From: an uncultured Elusimicrobiales bacterium
Lineage (GTDB): Bacteria; Elusimicrobiota; Elusimicrobia; Elusimicrobiales; Elusimicrobiaceae
NCBI GenBank assembly: GCA_944327085.1
Contig: CALVGG010000001.1
Location: forward strand, 310,001 to 374,000
Reading direction: 5' to 3'
DNA: 64,000 nucleotides
Each line of letters begins with the position of its first letter. Within the stretch, counting starts at the first letter, position 1. The notes under the pieces were generated by a model, which saw nothing but the letters and a program-made list of their open reading frames with translations, was not told where the DNA came from and ran no database searches. Shown here in pieces: positions 43,058 to 51,755 of the stretch. The position numbers and the translations under genes are program-made.

Positions 43058-43659
43058 CGGCCTCCATCGTGCTTCTTTGCATTTTAGCCGCCTTGCTGGA
43101 GCTGGACACTACTTACGTGGGGCAGCTTTCTTTTTCCCGCCCGATTATTGCCGGCCCGCTGTTTGGCCTCATTACCGGGGATTTAATGGCCGGTGTGCAG
43201 GTGGGTGTGTTTACGGAACTGCTGTTTACCGATATTTCCCCTTTAGGTGGAATTATCCCGCCCAGCGGGGTAATGTGTACTGCCATCCCCATGATTTTAT
43301 ATTCCCTGGGGATAGAACTTTACTTTGGTTTCTTTTTAGGCGTGCTGGCCGGCATTGCTTACGGCCTGTTGGATAAATGGATGCGCAAAGCCCGCTTTAA
43401 ATGGATGGTATTTGTGGAGAAAAAAGTGGCCTCCCACCCGGGGGACTTATCCCGCACCATTATTATGCTTATTTTATCGGCCTTCTTGCTTAATTTAATT
43501 TTTATATCCGTTTGCGCCTGGATTTGCACTCAGCTGATGTACAACATTGTGGCGTATATACCGTTAAAGGCATATGCCGCCTTCAAATTTGCTTATATGG
43601 CCGTGCCGTGGATTGGCCTGGCAACATTAATACCGGCCTTCCGGCTTAAAACGAGGTAA
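43054..43659 (+). CDS. PTS mannose-family EIIC component
   Basis: A 201-residue membrane protein with about six hydrophobic segments. GPLFGLITGDLMAGVQVGVFTELLF with the following PSGV region is typical of mannose-type IIC, part of the sugar channel. It is shorter than ManY (about 266 residues), mainly at the C-terminal end. It works with IID as the membrane unit; the sugar specificity cannot be read from the sequence. Confidence 0.88.
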   Translation: MTASIVLLCILAALLELDTTYVGQLSFSRPIIAGPLFGLITGDLMAGVQVGVFTELLFTDISPLGGIIPPSGVMCTAIPMILYSLGIELYFGFFLGVLAGIAYGLLDKWMRKARFKWMVFVEKKVASHPGDLSRTIIMLILSAFLLNLIFISVCAWICTQLMYNIVAYIPLKAYAAFKFAYMAVPWIGLATLIPAFRLKTR

Positions 43660-43662
43660 CCC

Positions 43663-44484
43663 ATGATGAATTTTGCCATGCATATGCGCTTGTTTTTACG
43701 CTCGTTTTTTCTGCAGACGGGTTGGAACTTTGTTAAATACCAAAACGTAGGGCTTACGTTTATTATGCTGCCGTTTTTGCGCAAGCTGTATAAACAGGAT
43801 AAAGAAGCACTGCCCGCAGTTATTACCCGATATTTGGACAATTTTAACACGCAGCCAGTAATGGCCTCTTTTTGCATAGGGGCGCTGGCCAAGAAAGAAG
43901 AAGCGGTGGCCCAGGCCAAATCCGTTACCGATTTTAAAGAACAAGTGGCGGAATGGACCGCTGCCAGAAGAGGCCTTTCCATTACGGCCGCCTCCATTGG
44001 GGACAGGCTTTTTTGGGGTACTTTAAAGCCGCTTACCTTGCTGCTGGCCATATTTATATGGCTGTGCCTGGGTGTAAACTTTTTTGAAATAGAACTGCTG
44101 GAAAACCCCCTGGTGTTTGACGCGCTTTGCGCGGGTGCGGTGGCATTTTTTGTATACAACAGCATAGCTTTATTTGTTAAATGGCAGGGTATTGGCATTG
44201 CCTATCACTCGGACGAGAAAACCTGCTTTGGCTTAACCAAGTTTGACTGGAACAAAACCATTTACAATGCCAAACACATCGGCCTTATTTTAGCGGCGGG
44301 TCTTATATTGTTTGGGGTATACCATTATTTTAAAGATATAGAGCTTAATTTATACTTCATCACCCGCGCAGTGCTTGTGTTATTTTTTGTAATGCTCAGT
44401 TTTTTAACCCGCAAATTAAAAGTCCCCAATATGTATTTATATATTGCGGCGGTAATAATTTTTAATATTGCGTGTTATTTATAA
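43663..44484 (+). CDS. PTS mannose-family EIID component
   Basis: A 273-residue IID protein. The N-terminal cytoplasmic part has RLFLRSFFLQTGWNFVKYQN and later YLDNFNTQPVMASFCIGALAKKEE, typical of the family, and the C-terminal half has four to five membrane helices. With IIC it forms the permease. GAGGTAACCC precedes the ATG. The gene follows IIC by 3 bp. Confidence 0.9.
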   Translation: MMNFAMHMRLFLRSFFLQTGWNFVKYQNVGLTFIMLPFLRKLYKQDKEALPAVITRYLDNFNTQPVMASFCIGALAKKEEAVAQAKSVTDFKEQVAEWTAARRGLSITAASIGDRLFWGTLKPLTLLLAIFIWLCLGVNFFEIELLENPLVFDALCAGAVAFFVYNSIALFVKWQGIGIAYHSDEKTCFGLTKFDWNKTIYNAKHIGLILAAGLILFGVYHYFKDIELNLYFITRAVLVLFFVMLSFLTRKLKVPNMYLYIAAVIIFNIACYL

Positions 44485-44499
44485 AAAGGGGTAAACCAG

Positions 44500-44769
44500 G
44501 TGATAAAGAAAGACATCAAAATTTCCAACCGGCTGGGCCTGCACGCCAGGCCCGCGGCTATGATAGCGCAAAAAGCGGGGGAATTTTCTTGTGACGTAAA
44601 ATTATCCAAAGATGACGTAGAAGTAAACGCCAAAAGCATTATGGGCGTTATGATGCTGGCAGCGGAATACGGTTCCACCGTGTGTATAACCACAGACGGA
44701 GAAGACGAGCGCCAGGCGGCAGACGCTATTGCCGAACTTTTTAATAATAAATTTAACGAAGAATTTTAA
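44500..44769 (+). CDS. ptsH: Phosphocarrier protein HPr
   Basis: An 89-residue HPr. RLGLHARPAA contains His15, the residue phosphorylated by enzyme I, and NAKSIMGVMML contains Ser46, the target of HprK/P. Having both, with hprK in the same operon, means the cell can use HPr-Ser-P signalling. It starts at GTG 44500 behind AAAAGGGGTAAACCA. Enzyme I follows 10 bp downstream. Confidence 0.96.
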   Translation: MIKKDIKISNRLGLHARPAAMIAQKAGEFSCDVKLSKDDVEVNAKSIMGVMMLAAEYGSTVCITTDGEDERQAADAIAELFNNKFNEEF

Positions 44770-44779
44770 AGGCAGCTAT

Positions 44780-46519
44780 ATGTTTGTATTAAAAGGCGTG
44801 GGGGCAAGCCCCGGGGTGGCCATCGGGCCGGCAGTCATACTGCCGGGGGATTCGTTTGCCGTCACCCGCCAATATGTGGACCCTTCCGAAGTAAAGGCCG
44901 AGCTTTCCAAAATGAAAACCGCCATGGATAAAACCATGCGCGAGCTGGACAGCTGCGAAAAAAAAGTGCTGGCCACGCTGGGGCAGGAATATGCGCAGTT
45001 AATGTCCACCCATAAACTCATTTTGCAAGACCCCAGTTTGCACGACTCCGTACGCAAAAAAATTAAGGACGAACATTTAAGCGCCCAAGCCGCCATTTTT
45101 TTAACCTTGCAGGAGCTGGCCGCCAGCTTTGACAAGATAGAAGACCCCTTTTTTAAAGAACGCCGCAACGATGTTTTTGACGTAGGCAAGCGCCTGGCCA
45201 AAAATTTAGAAGCAGACAAAGGCGAATTTTTAGCCTCCATTAAAAAACCTTCCATTTTAATTGCACATACTTTATATCCGTCAGACACCATTAACCTGCA
45301 GGAAAACCAGGTATTGGGTTTCTGCACCGACATCGGCGGCAAAACCAGCCACACGGCCATTTTGGCCCAAAGCCTTAAAATGCCTGCCGTGGTGGGGCTT
45401 TCCAGCGCAGCCAAACAAGTACAGAAAGACGATACCGTCATCGTGGACGGAGACAACGGCCTGCTGATTATTAACCCGGACCGCTACACCTTGGCCAACT
45501 ACAAAAAAATCCAAAGGGAAAACAAAAAGGCCGAAGCGCTTTTAAAAACCATTAATCATCTGCCGGTTATCACGCAGGACGGGCACCCGCTTAAACTTTT
45601 TGTAAATTATGACCCCCGCACCGATACCAAAGAAAACAAAAAATTAATTACCGACGGCTTGGGCCTTTTGCGCACTGAATTTTTATTTATGAATACCCCC
45701 ACCCCGCCCAGCGAAGAAGACCAGCACCGCATGTATCTGGCGGTGGCCAAACGTTTTGATATGCGCCCGGCCACTATCCGCCTGGCGGATTTGGGCGGGG
45801 ATAAAATGCCCCAGTTCCCGCTGGATGAATTTGACCAGGAACAAAACCCCTTTATGGGTTGCCGCGGGGTGCGGCTGCTGCTTAAAAACCCGGAACTTCT
45901 GCACACGCAGCTGCGCGCCATTTTGCATACCGCGTGCGAAGTGCCGGCCCAAATACGCATTATGATACCCATGGTGTCTAGCGTAGAGGAAGTACGCCAC
46001 GTGCGAAACGCCTATAACCAAGCCCTGCAGGAACTGGAACAGGAAGGCAAAAAACCTGTTAACAAAGTGGCGCTGGGGGCAATGATAGAGGTGCCCGCCG
46101 CGGCCATGGCGCTGGACGGGATGATTGGTTTATTAGATTTTATTTCCATAGGCACTAATGACTTGATACAATATTTAATAGCGGTAGACCGCGTAAACCA
46201 GGAAGTGGCCCATATGTATGACCCTTGCCACCCTGCCGTTATCCGCACGTTAAACCTCATTATTCAAACCGCGCACAAACGCGGCAAAAAGGTAAGCATT
46301 TGCGGGGAGCTTGCTTCCGACGCAAAAATGCTGCCGCTTTTACTGGGGCTGGAGGTGGACGCTTTATCCGTCACGCCGCGCATGTTTTTACGCGTAAAAA
46401 ACAATATCCGCAATTTAAATTTTGAAACCTGTTCCGATATGGCCCAGGCAGCCCTGCTGATGGGCAGTTCGGAAGAGATACGCAGTTTAATAGAGCAAAA
46501 CAAAAATGAAGATTCGTAA
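44780..46519 (+). CDS. ptsI: PTS enzyme I (phosphoenolpyruvate-protein phosphotransferase)
   Basis: A 579-residue enzyme I. The N-terminal domain has the phospho-His in GGKTSHTAILAQS. The C-terminal PEP-binding barrel has GLGLLRTEFLFM, GCRGVRLLL, MIPMVSSVEEVR, GAMIEVPAAA, SIGTNDLIQYL and the active-site Cys in KVSICGELASD. It transfers phosphate from PEP to HPr. The start is set at 44780 (MFVLKGVGASPGVA), because the 17 codons before it overlap ptsH and lack support. The 3' end overlaps lepA by 14 bp. Confidence 0.96.
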   Translation: MFVLKGVGASPGVAIGPAVILPGDSFAVTRQYVDPSEVKAELSKMKTAMDKTMRELDSCEKKVLATLGQEYAQLMSTHKLILQDPSLHDSVRKKIKDEHLSAQAAIFLTLQELAASFDKIEDPFFKERRNDVFDVGKRLAKNLEADKGEFLASIKKPSILIAHTLYPSDTINLQENQVLGFCTDIGGKTSHTAILAQSLKMPAVVGLSSAAKQVQKDDTVIVDGDNGLLIINPDRYTLANYKKIQRENKKAEALLKTINHLPVITQDGHPLKLFVNYDPRTDTKENKKLITDGLGLLRTEFLFMNTPTPPSEEDQHRMYLAVAKRFDMRPATIRLADLGGDKMPQFPLDEFDQEQNPFMGCRGVRLLLKNPELLHTQLRAILHTACEVPAQIRIMIPMVSSVEEVRHVRNAYNQALQELEQEGKKPVNKVALGAMIEVPAAAMALDGMIGLLDFISIGTNDLIQYLIAVDRVNQEVAHMYDPCHPAVIRTLNLIIQTAHKRGKKVSICGELASDAKMLPLLLGLEVDALSVTPRMFLRVKNNIRNLNFETCSDMAQAALLMGSSEEIRSLIEQNKNEDS

Positions 46520-48335
46520 TTTTTCCATCGTTGCACATATCGACCACGGCAAAACCACCCTTTCTGACCGTATTCTGGAAGACACCGGCACCGTACCCAA
46601 GCGCAAAATGCAGGCCCAATTGTTAGACGGTATGGACCTGGAGCGCGAACGCGGCATTACCATTAAGGCCAAAGCCGTGCGCATTTTATACAAAGATTAT
46701 ATTTTAAACTTAATTGATACCCCCGGCCATGTGGATTTTTCTTATGAAGTGGCCCGTTCCCTTCGCGCATGTGAAGGGGTGCTGCTGTTGGTAGACGCTT
46801 CCCAGGGGGTGGAAGCGCAAACGGTGGCCCACGCCCATTTGGCCAAAAAACTGGGGTTAACCATCATCCCGGTAATGAACAAGGTGGATTTGTCCCAGGC
46901 GGATGCGGACGCGTCAGAAGAACAACTGTGGGACATTTTGGGCGAGCCGATAGAAGCCGAGCGCGTAAGCGCCAAAACCGGCATGGGCATAGAACACCTG
47001 CTGGACCGCATTATTACCGATATCCCCGCCCCGGCCGGCGATGAAAACGCCCCGTTAAGGGCTTTAATTTTTGACTCGTTTTACGACCCTTTCCGCGGTG
47101 TAATTATGTATGTTCGCCTGGTGGACGGCACCGTAAAACCCGGCCAAACCATACGTTTTATGTCTTCCGGCGTTTCTTATAAAGTGGAAGAACTGGGATA
47201 CATGACCCCCAAGCAACTGCATAAAGACGCCCAGCTTGTGGCCGGAGAAGTGGGTTACCTGGTAGCCGGCATTAAAGACATTCACCAGGTAAAAGTGGGC
47301 GATACCGTTACCTTGGCCGAACGCCCCGCCCAAACCCCGTTGCCCGGGTATGAAGACGCAAAGCCCGTGGTATTTGCCAGTATTTTCCCGGTGGAAACGA
47401 CGGACTTTCCCCTCCTGCGCACCGCGCTGGAAAAATTGAATTTGTCGGACTCGTCCTTCCACTACCAAAGCGAAACTTCCAAAGCGTTGGGCTTTGGTTT
47501 TCGCTTAGGGTTTATGGGTATTTTGCATATTGAAATTGTAAAAGAGCGCCTGGAGCGTGAATTTAATCTATCCTTAATTGCCACCGCGCCCAACGTGGTG
47601 TATCACGTTAAATTTACCCCGCGCAAAACCCACCCGCAGGAGCTGGCCGCCCTGCCGGACGCGCCGGACGACCCGGGCTATAAAATTATAGACAACCCGG
47701 CCAACTTTCCCCCGTACGGGGACATTTTGGATATTAAAGAACCCGTCATCCACATTACCATCGTTACCCCGGTGGAATTTATGGACGGCGTAATGACGCT
47801 GCTGAAAGAAAAACGCGGCGTATTTATGAATTTGGACCACCTTTCCAACCAGCGCGTTATCGTTAAGTACGAAATGCCTATGGGTGAAATGGTGATAGAC
47901 TTTTACAACAAGTTAAAATCCGTTTCCAAGGGGTACGCCTCTTTTGATTACGAGGTGGCGGGCTTCCGCAGTGCCGATGTAGTGCTGATGGAAATTTTAT
48001 TGCACGGCACGCCGGTGGATGCGTTGTCCGTCGTTGTCCACAAAGACAAAGCGCAAACCCTGGGCCGCGCCTTGTGCGCCAAATTAAAAGAGTTAATCGG
48101 CCGCCAGCAGTTTGAAGTGGCCGTACAGGCCGCCGTTAACGGCAAAATTGTGGCGCGCGAAACCATACCCGCTTTCCGCAAAGACGTTATTGCCAAATGT
48201 TACGGGGGCGACATTACCCGCAAACGCAAACTGCTGGAAAAACAGAAAGAAGGTAAAAAACGTATGAAATCCATTGGCAGTTTAAACATTCCGCAGGAAG
48301 CGTTTGTGTCTATGCTCAAAATAAGCGAGGAGTAA
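46506..48335 (+). CDS. lepA: Elongation factor 4 (LepA), ribosome back-translocase
   Basis: A 609-residue translational GTPase. G1 AHIDHGKTTL, switch region RERGITIKAKAV, G3 DTPGHVDFSYEV, G4 NKVD, and the LepA-specific C-terminal domain (VDALSVVVHKDKAQTLGRALCAKLKELIGRQQFEVA). It acts on stalled or mistranslocated ribosomes and in initiation. It has no own promoter that I can see and overlaps ptsI by 14 bp, so it is the end of the PTS operon. A strong terminator follows. Confidence 0.97.
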   Translation: MKIRNFSIVAHIDHGKTTLSDRILEDTGTVPKRKMQAQLLDGMDLERERGITIKAKAVRILYKDYILNLIDTPGHVDFSYEVARSLRACEGVLLLVDASQGVEAQTVAHAHLAKKLGLTIIPVMNKVDLSQADADASEEQLWDILGEPIEAERVSAKTGMGIEHLLDRIITDIPAPAGDENAPLRALIFDSFYDPFRGVIMYVRLVDGTVKPGQTIRFMSSGVSYKVEELGYMTPKQLHKDAQLVAGEVGYLVAGIKDIHQVKVGDTVTLAERPAQTPLPGYEDAKPVVFASIFPVETTDFPLLRTALEKLNLSDSSFHYQSETSKALGFGFRLGFMGILHIEIVKERLEREFNLSLIATAPNVVYHVKFTPRKTHPQELAALPDAPDDPGYKIIDNPANFPPYGDILDIKEPVIHITIVTPVEFMDGVMTLLKEKRGVFMNLDHLSNQRVIVKYEMPMGEMVIDFYNKLKSVSKGYASFDYEVAGFRSADVVLMEILLHGTPVDALSVVVHKDKAQTLGRALCAKLKELIGRQQFEVAVQAAVNGKIVARETIPAFRKDVIAKCYGGDITRKRKLLEKQKEGKKRMKSIGSLNIPQEAFVSMLKISEE

Positions 48336-48358
48336 GCCTTTTTGCTCACAAAGCTTTT

Positions 48359-48395
48359 ACGCCGTGCGGAGGGGCTCTTCGCACGGCGTTTATTA
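48359..48395 (+). terminator. Terminator of the hpf-PTS-lepA operon
   Basis: ACGCCGTGCG (48359-48368) and CGCACGGCGT (48380-48389) pair perfectly, followed by TTTATT. Confidence 0.85.
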
Positions 48396-48434
48396 AATAG
48401 GGCCTTACTTTAAATTTGCTAAAATAGAATACAT

Positions 48435-49301
48435 ATGATTTTAGAAGGGAAAACTCTTGCCAGCCAAATACGCCAAAGCCTGCCGCAGCGGGCACAAGCG
48501 GCCAGCCAAAAACTGGGCCGCTCCATCGGCTTGTATGCTTACGGCTGTGCGGACGATTACGCCGCCTATGTTTATTTAAACAAAGAGGTAGAAGCCGCAC
48601 GCAAAACCGGCGTTCAGGCACAGATTTTCCCGCTTTCCAAGTCCACCTCCGCCCGTCAATTTTTAGATATGCTTGCCCAGGCCTCCCAAAACCCGCAGGT
48701 GGACGCTATTTTAATTGCCCGCCCCCTGCCAGAACACCTGGCCGCCAGCGGTTACGAACGCGTGCTGGCCCCGCAAAAAGACGTGGACGGTATGTCCTAC
48801 GTAAATATGGGCAATTTATTTTTATGCAAAACCTGGCAAGAGGTAGAAAGCCTGCCCGGCTTTGTACCCTGCACCGCCATGGCGGTTATGCGGCTGCTGG
48901 CGCACCACGGCATTGACCCGCAAGGCCTGGAGGCCGCCGTCATCGGGCGTTCCCCCACCGTCGGGCGCCCGCTGGCACATTTGCTTACCTGCAAAAACGC
49001 CACGGTAAAAATTTGCCACACCAAAACGGCAGACCTAAAAAAAGCCCTGCAAAACGAACAGCTTATTTGCTGTGCCGCCGGCCAGCCGGACTTATTAACC
49101 GCCGATATGGTGCAGCCGGGGGCCGTGGTGGTAGACATTGCCACCAACGTATCCCCCGCCGGCGGTTTATGCGGGGACGCGCAAACCGCCCCCCTGCTGG
49201 AAAAGGGGTGCAGCGTGTCGCCCGTGCCGGGCGGGGTGGGGCCGGTAACCCTTGCATGTCTGCTGGAAAACATTATATTATCAGGTGAGAGGAACGTTTA
49301 A
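48435..49301 (+). CDS. folD: Methylenetetrahydrofolate dehydrogenase/cyclohydrolase
   Basis: A 288-residue FolD. AAYVYLNKEVEAARKTG includes the catalytic Lys, KDVDGMSYVNMG the folate-site Asp, then GRSPTVGRPLA for NADP binding and PVPGGVGPVTLACLLEN at the C-terminus. It interconverts methylene-, methenyl- and formyl-tetrahydrofolate. Two conserved spots are unusual: ILIARPLPEH instead of ILVQLPLP, and PCTAMAV where PCTPxG is common. No strong ribosome binding site is seen; TAAAAT/TAGAAT just upstream could be the -10 of a short-leader transcript. Confidence 0.92.
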   Translation: MILEGKTLASQIRQSLPQRAQAASQKLGRSIGLYAYGCADDYAAYVYLNKEVEAARKTGVQAQIFPLSKSTSARQFLDMLAQASQNPQVDAILIARPLPEHLAASGYERVLAPQKDVDGMSYVNMGNLFLCKTWQEVESLPGFVPCTAMAVMRLLAHHGIDPQGLEAAVIGRSPTVGRPLAHLLTCKNATVKICHTKTADLKKALQNEQLICCAAGQPDLLTADMVQPGAVVVDIATNVSPAGGLCGDAQTAPLLEKGCSVSPVPGGVGPVTLACLLENIILSGERNV

Positions 49302-49311
49302 GGAGACCCCT

Positions 49312-49725
49312 ATGAAAACATTTGCTAAACTGACCGTTTTTTTACTTTGCGCCGGTTTACTGGCGGCCTGCACCAGCAACCAAAGAAAAGCACAATATAA
49401 CCGCAAAATTTATTTGACGGAAGAGGACTATTTGGCCGATTTATCACCCGAAGCCCAAAAAGCCCGCCGCGAGGCGCCGCCGGTGGTGGAATCGGAATAT
49501 ATTTTTAATTTGGAGCCGTCCCAAGACCAAAAAAATATTTATTTTTATGACGACCGCCAGCAACCCCAAGTACCCGGCGTGCCCAATGACGGCGATTACA
49601 AAAAGGAAAAACGCCTTTGGCAAAAGCCCAAACGCTATTCGCCGGAGCAGTATTACGGCATGGCGGCCCCGGCTGAAGAAGAAGCCTCTCCATCCGAAGA
49701 TGTGGGCGCAGACGAATATTATTAA
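49312..49725 (+). CDS. Small lipoprotein with an acidic, Tyr-rich tail
   Basis: A 137-residue lipoprotein: MKTFAKLTVFLLCAGLLAAC, lipobox LLAAC, mature N-terminus CTSNQRKAQYN. The mature part has many Tyr, Glu, Pro and Asp residues and looks disordered, ending EDVGADEYY. AAGGAGACCCC precedes the ATG. It follows folD by 10 bp. It probably sits in the outer membrane; the function is unknown. Confidence 0.8.
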   Translation: MKTFAKLTVFLLCAGLLAACTSNQRKAQYNRKIYLTEEDYLADLSPEAQKARREAPPVVESEYIFNLEPSQDQKNIYFYDDRQQPQVPGVPNDGDYKKEKRLWQKPKRYSPEQYYGMAAPAEEEASPSEDVGADEYY

Positions 49726-49763
49726 AAATAAAAAACCCGGTTTAACAGCCGGGTTTTTTATTT
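49726..49763. terminator. Bidirectional terminator
   Basis: A 15-bp perfect inverted repeat (AAATAAAAAACCCGG and CCGGGTTTTTTATTT) with an 8-nt loop. It ends the folD-lipoprotein unit on the plus strand. On the minus strand it overlaps the last codons of the GDPD gene. Confidence 0.9.
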
Positions 49764-50494
49764 ACATACAAACCATTTAAAAATATGGCTTTACGGTTTT
49801 TTACAAACAGGTCCACCCTGTCCGTAAAAATGCCGTCCACCCCCTGCGCCTGAAGGGTTTTTGCCAAGGAGAGGTCATTTACCGTATACACAAACACTTT
49901 TAAGCCGTTTTGGCGGCAGGCCGCAATAATTTGCGGGGTAATGCGGGTGTGGTTCATATGCAGGCTGACGGCACCCAGGGCAAGTGTTTTAGCCAGCTCA
50001 AATTGGCGGCATAAATGCCCGATTTTAACGTTTTTATTTAATTTCCTTACCCGCACAAGGGTTTCATAATCAAAGCTGGAAATAAGCAATTTTGGCAAAA
50101 GTTCCGGTGCATACAGCTGCAGGTTTTCCAACAAGGCCTTTTCTATACCGGGGTAGAGGTTGCCGTCGTTTTTAATTTCTATATTTAAAATTTGAAGCTC
50201 TTCCTGTATAACGGGCAGCACGTCGCGCAGGGTGGGCACGGTGCAAACATCGCCGGAAAAGCGGTTAATAAGCGGATATTTTTGCAGTTGGGACAAGGTT
50301 AAATCTTTAATTTGCACGTCCGTACCGGCAGTGTCTTTTAAAGAGTAGTCATGGTGAATAACGGTCCATTTATCCCGTGTTAAATGGACGTCTAACTCAT
50401 AAGCGGTGGCGCCCAGTTCCCGGGCAAGGGCAAAGGCGCTAAGTGTGTTTTGAGGCCGTAACCCGCTGGCCCCGCGGTGTGCAAAGTAAATCAT
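49742..50494 (-). CDS. Glycerophosphodiester phosphodiesterase
   Basis: A 250-residue GDPD-family TIM barrel. FAHRGASGLRPQNTLSAF carries the catalytic His-Arg and the Asn-Thr; AYELDVHLTRD holds the metal-binding Glu/Asp, followed by VIHHDYSLKDTAG with the second catalytic His; IEIKND is the third metal site. It splits deacylated phospholipids (glycerophosphodiesters) into glycerol-3-phosphate and an alcohol. No signal peptide, so cytoplasmic. The start is set at MIYFAHRG (50494), where the family domain begins. Confidence 0.92.
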   Translation of the reverse strand: MIYFAHRGASGLRPQNTLSAFALARELGATAYELDVHLTRDKWTVIHHDYSLKDTAGTDVQIKDLTLSQLQKYPLINRFSGDVCTVPTLRDVLPVIQEELQILNIEIKNDGNLYPGIEKALLENLQLYAPELLPKLLISSFDYETLVRVRKLNKNVKIGHLCRQFELAKTLALGAVSLHMNHTRITPQIIAACRQNGLKVFVYTVNDLSLAKTLQAQGVDGIFTDRVDLFVKNRKAIFLNGLYVNKKPGC

Positions 50495-50543
50495 ACTTTC
50501 AGTGTAAAAAAATACATTACGTATGGCAAGCAAATAAAAAGAA

Positions 50544-50561
50544 CCCCGCTTAAAAGCGGGG
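50544..50561 (-). terminator. Terminator after mscL
   Basis: On the minus strand CCCCGCT-TTTA-AGCGGGG followed by TTCTTTTTATT. It ends the secA-to-mscL block or its last part. Confidence 0.75.
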
Positions 50562-50566
50562 GTTTT

Positions 50567-51034
50567 TTATTTTAAATCAGAAGTGCAATGCCCGCAGCGG
50601 GTAGCTTCCAGCGGAATTTCCATACAGCAATACGGGCATTTTTTTACAGCCGGTGCCGCCGGAGCCGGGGCTTTTTTTAAAGCGTCCAGTTTATTAATGA
50701 GTTTAATTAACAAAAAAATACACATGGCCACAATTAAAAAGCTGATGACCGCGTTTAACAAATTGCCGATGTTAAGCGTGGTGGCACCCGCCGCCTGCGC
50801 CGCGGATAAAGACTCATAAGGCCCGGGCGTATTTAAACCCGGTTTAAGCACAATAAACCAGTTGGAAAAATCCACCTTCCCCATTAAAAGCCCCAAAGGC
50901 GGCATTAAAATGTCCGACACAATGGAATTAACAATTTTGGTAAACGCCGCACCGATGATAATACCTACGGACATATCAATTACGTTGCCGCGCATCACAA
51001 ATTTTTTAAACTCAAGCAATATGTTTTTAATCAT
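50567..51034 (-). CDS. mscL: Large-conductance mechanosensitive channel with a zinc-ribbon tail
   Basis: A 155-residue MscL. The N-terminal helix and first membrane segment are conserved ([22 protein letters not shown]), followed by the periplasmic loop and TM2 ([20 protein letters not shown]). The C-terminus carries a zinc-ribbon-like CPYC...CGHC segment (residues about 132-151) in place of the simple helical bundle end. The channel opens on hypo-osmotic shock. It overlaps the CofE-like gene by 8 bp. Confidence 0.94.
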   Translation of the reverse strand: MIKNILLEFKKFVMRGNVIDMSVGIIIGAAFTKIVNSIVSDILMPPLGLLMGKVDFSNWFIVLKPGLNTPGPYESLSAAQAAGATTLNIGNLLNAVISFLIVAMCIFLLIKLINKLDALKKAPAPAAPAVKKCPYCCMEIPLEATRCGHCTSDLK

Positions 51035-51755
51035 TTTTTTCTCCTTTGCCCGGGGTCAGCCCCGCCGCCTTAAAAAGCGGCGTATACAAATCATCCTCCG
51101 CCGGATAGGAAATTTCTTTGGGGTTCAGCTCGTCCGTAAACGTAACGGGGGCGTCTTCAATTACGCACAGGGGGCGCTGTTCGTTTGCTTCGCCCATGCA
51201 TAAAGCGGCGGCGGAGGCTAAACTGTCGGCCGCGTTTACCAGCGTAACCTCCAATTTTTTGCCAAATATATCCGGGCGGCCGCGCAAATCCCGCACGCCT
51301 TTAAAACCGGCGTATCCCACCGCCCCGGCAATGACCCCCGCACGCAGGGGCAGTATCATGCTGTCCGTTATCAGTACGCCCAAATTTTTGATGCCATACA
51401 AACCCTGCAGGCGGGTGCGCAACTGCTGGGCGGCGGCGTAACAATCCTTAGGCAGTAAAAGCAGTTTGCCCTGCGCGTTGGATTCATCTATCCCCGCGTT
51501 AGTCATTACCATGCCGGCTTTAATGGTAAGCCAAGCCAGCGGGGTTTTTAATGCGGCGGAACTTTCTTTTTGTATTAAATCTTCTTTTTGGGACTGGCTT
51601 TTATACGGCACGCTGAGCCCCTGCCACAAACAAACCAGCTTGGAGGCGACAGCCAAAACACTGCCTTCACGCATAGCGGAGATGTGGGTTTTAATAAATA
51701 AAGGCAAATCCGCCCCTTCCTGAAAAACGGCGGTATGAACGGGGGTTAATTTCAT
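51027..51755 (-). CDS. CofE-like ligase (F420-0:gamma-glutamyl ligase family)
   Basis: A 242-residue protein of the CofE fold. It shows [37 protein letters not shown] and [25 protein letters not shown], the last a characteristic strand-loop with the Asp-Ser metal site. True CofE adds glutamates to coenzyme F420 or to related acceptors. No other F420 genes are in the window, and a different acceptor is likely in a fermenter. It is coupled to hemW (4-bp ATGA overlap) and mscL (8-bp overlap). Confidence 0.8.
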   Translation of the reverse strand: MKLTPVHTAVFQEGADLPLFIKTHISAMREGSVLAVASKLVCLWQGLSVPYKSQSQKEDLIQKESSAALKTPLAWLTIKAGMVMTNAGIDESNAQGKLLLLPKDCYAAAQQLRTRLQGLYGIKNLGVLITDSMILPLRAGVIAGAVGYAGFKGVRDLRGRPDIFGKKLEVTLVNAADSLASAAALCMGEANEQRPLCVIEDAPVTFTDELNPKEISYPAEDDLYTPLFKAAGLTPGKGEKND

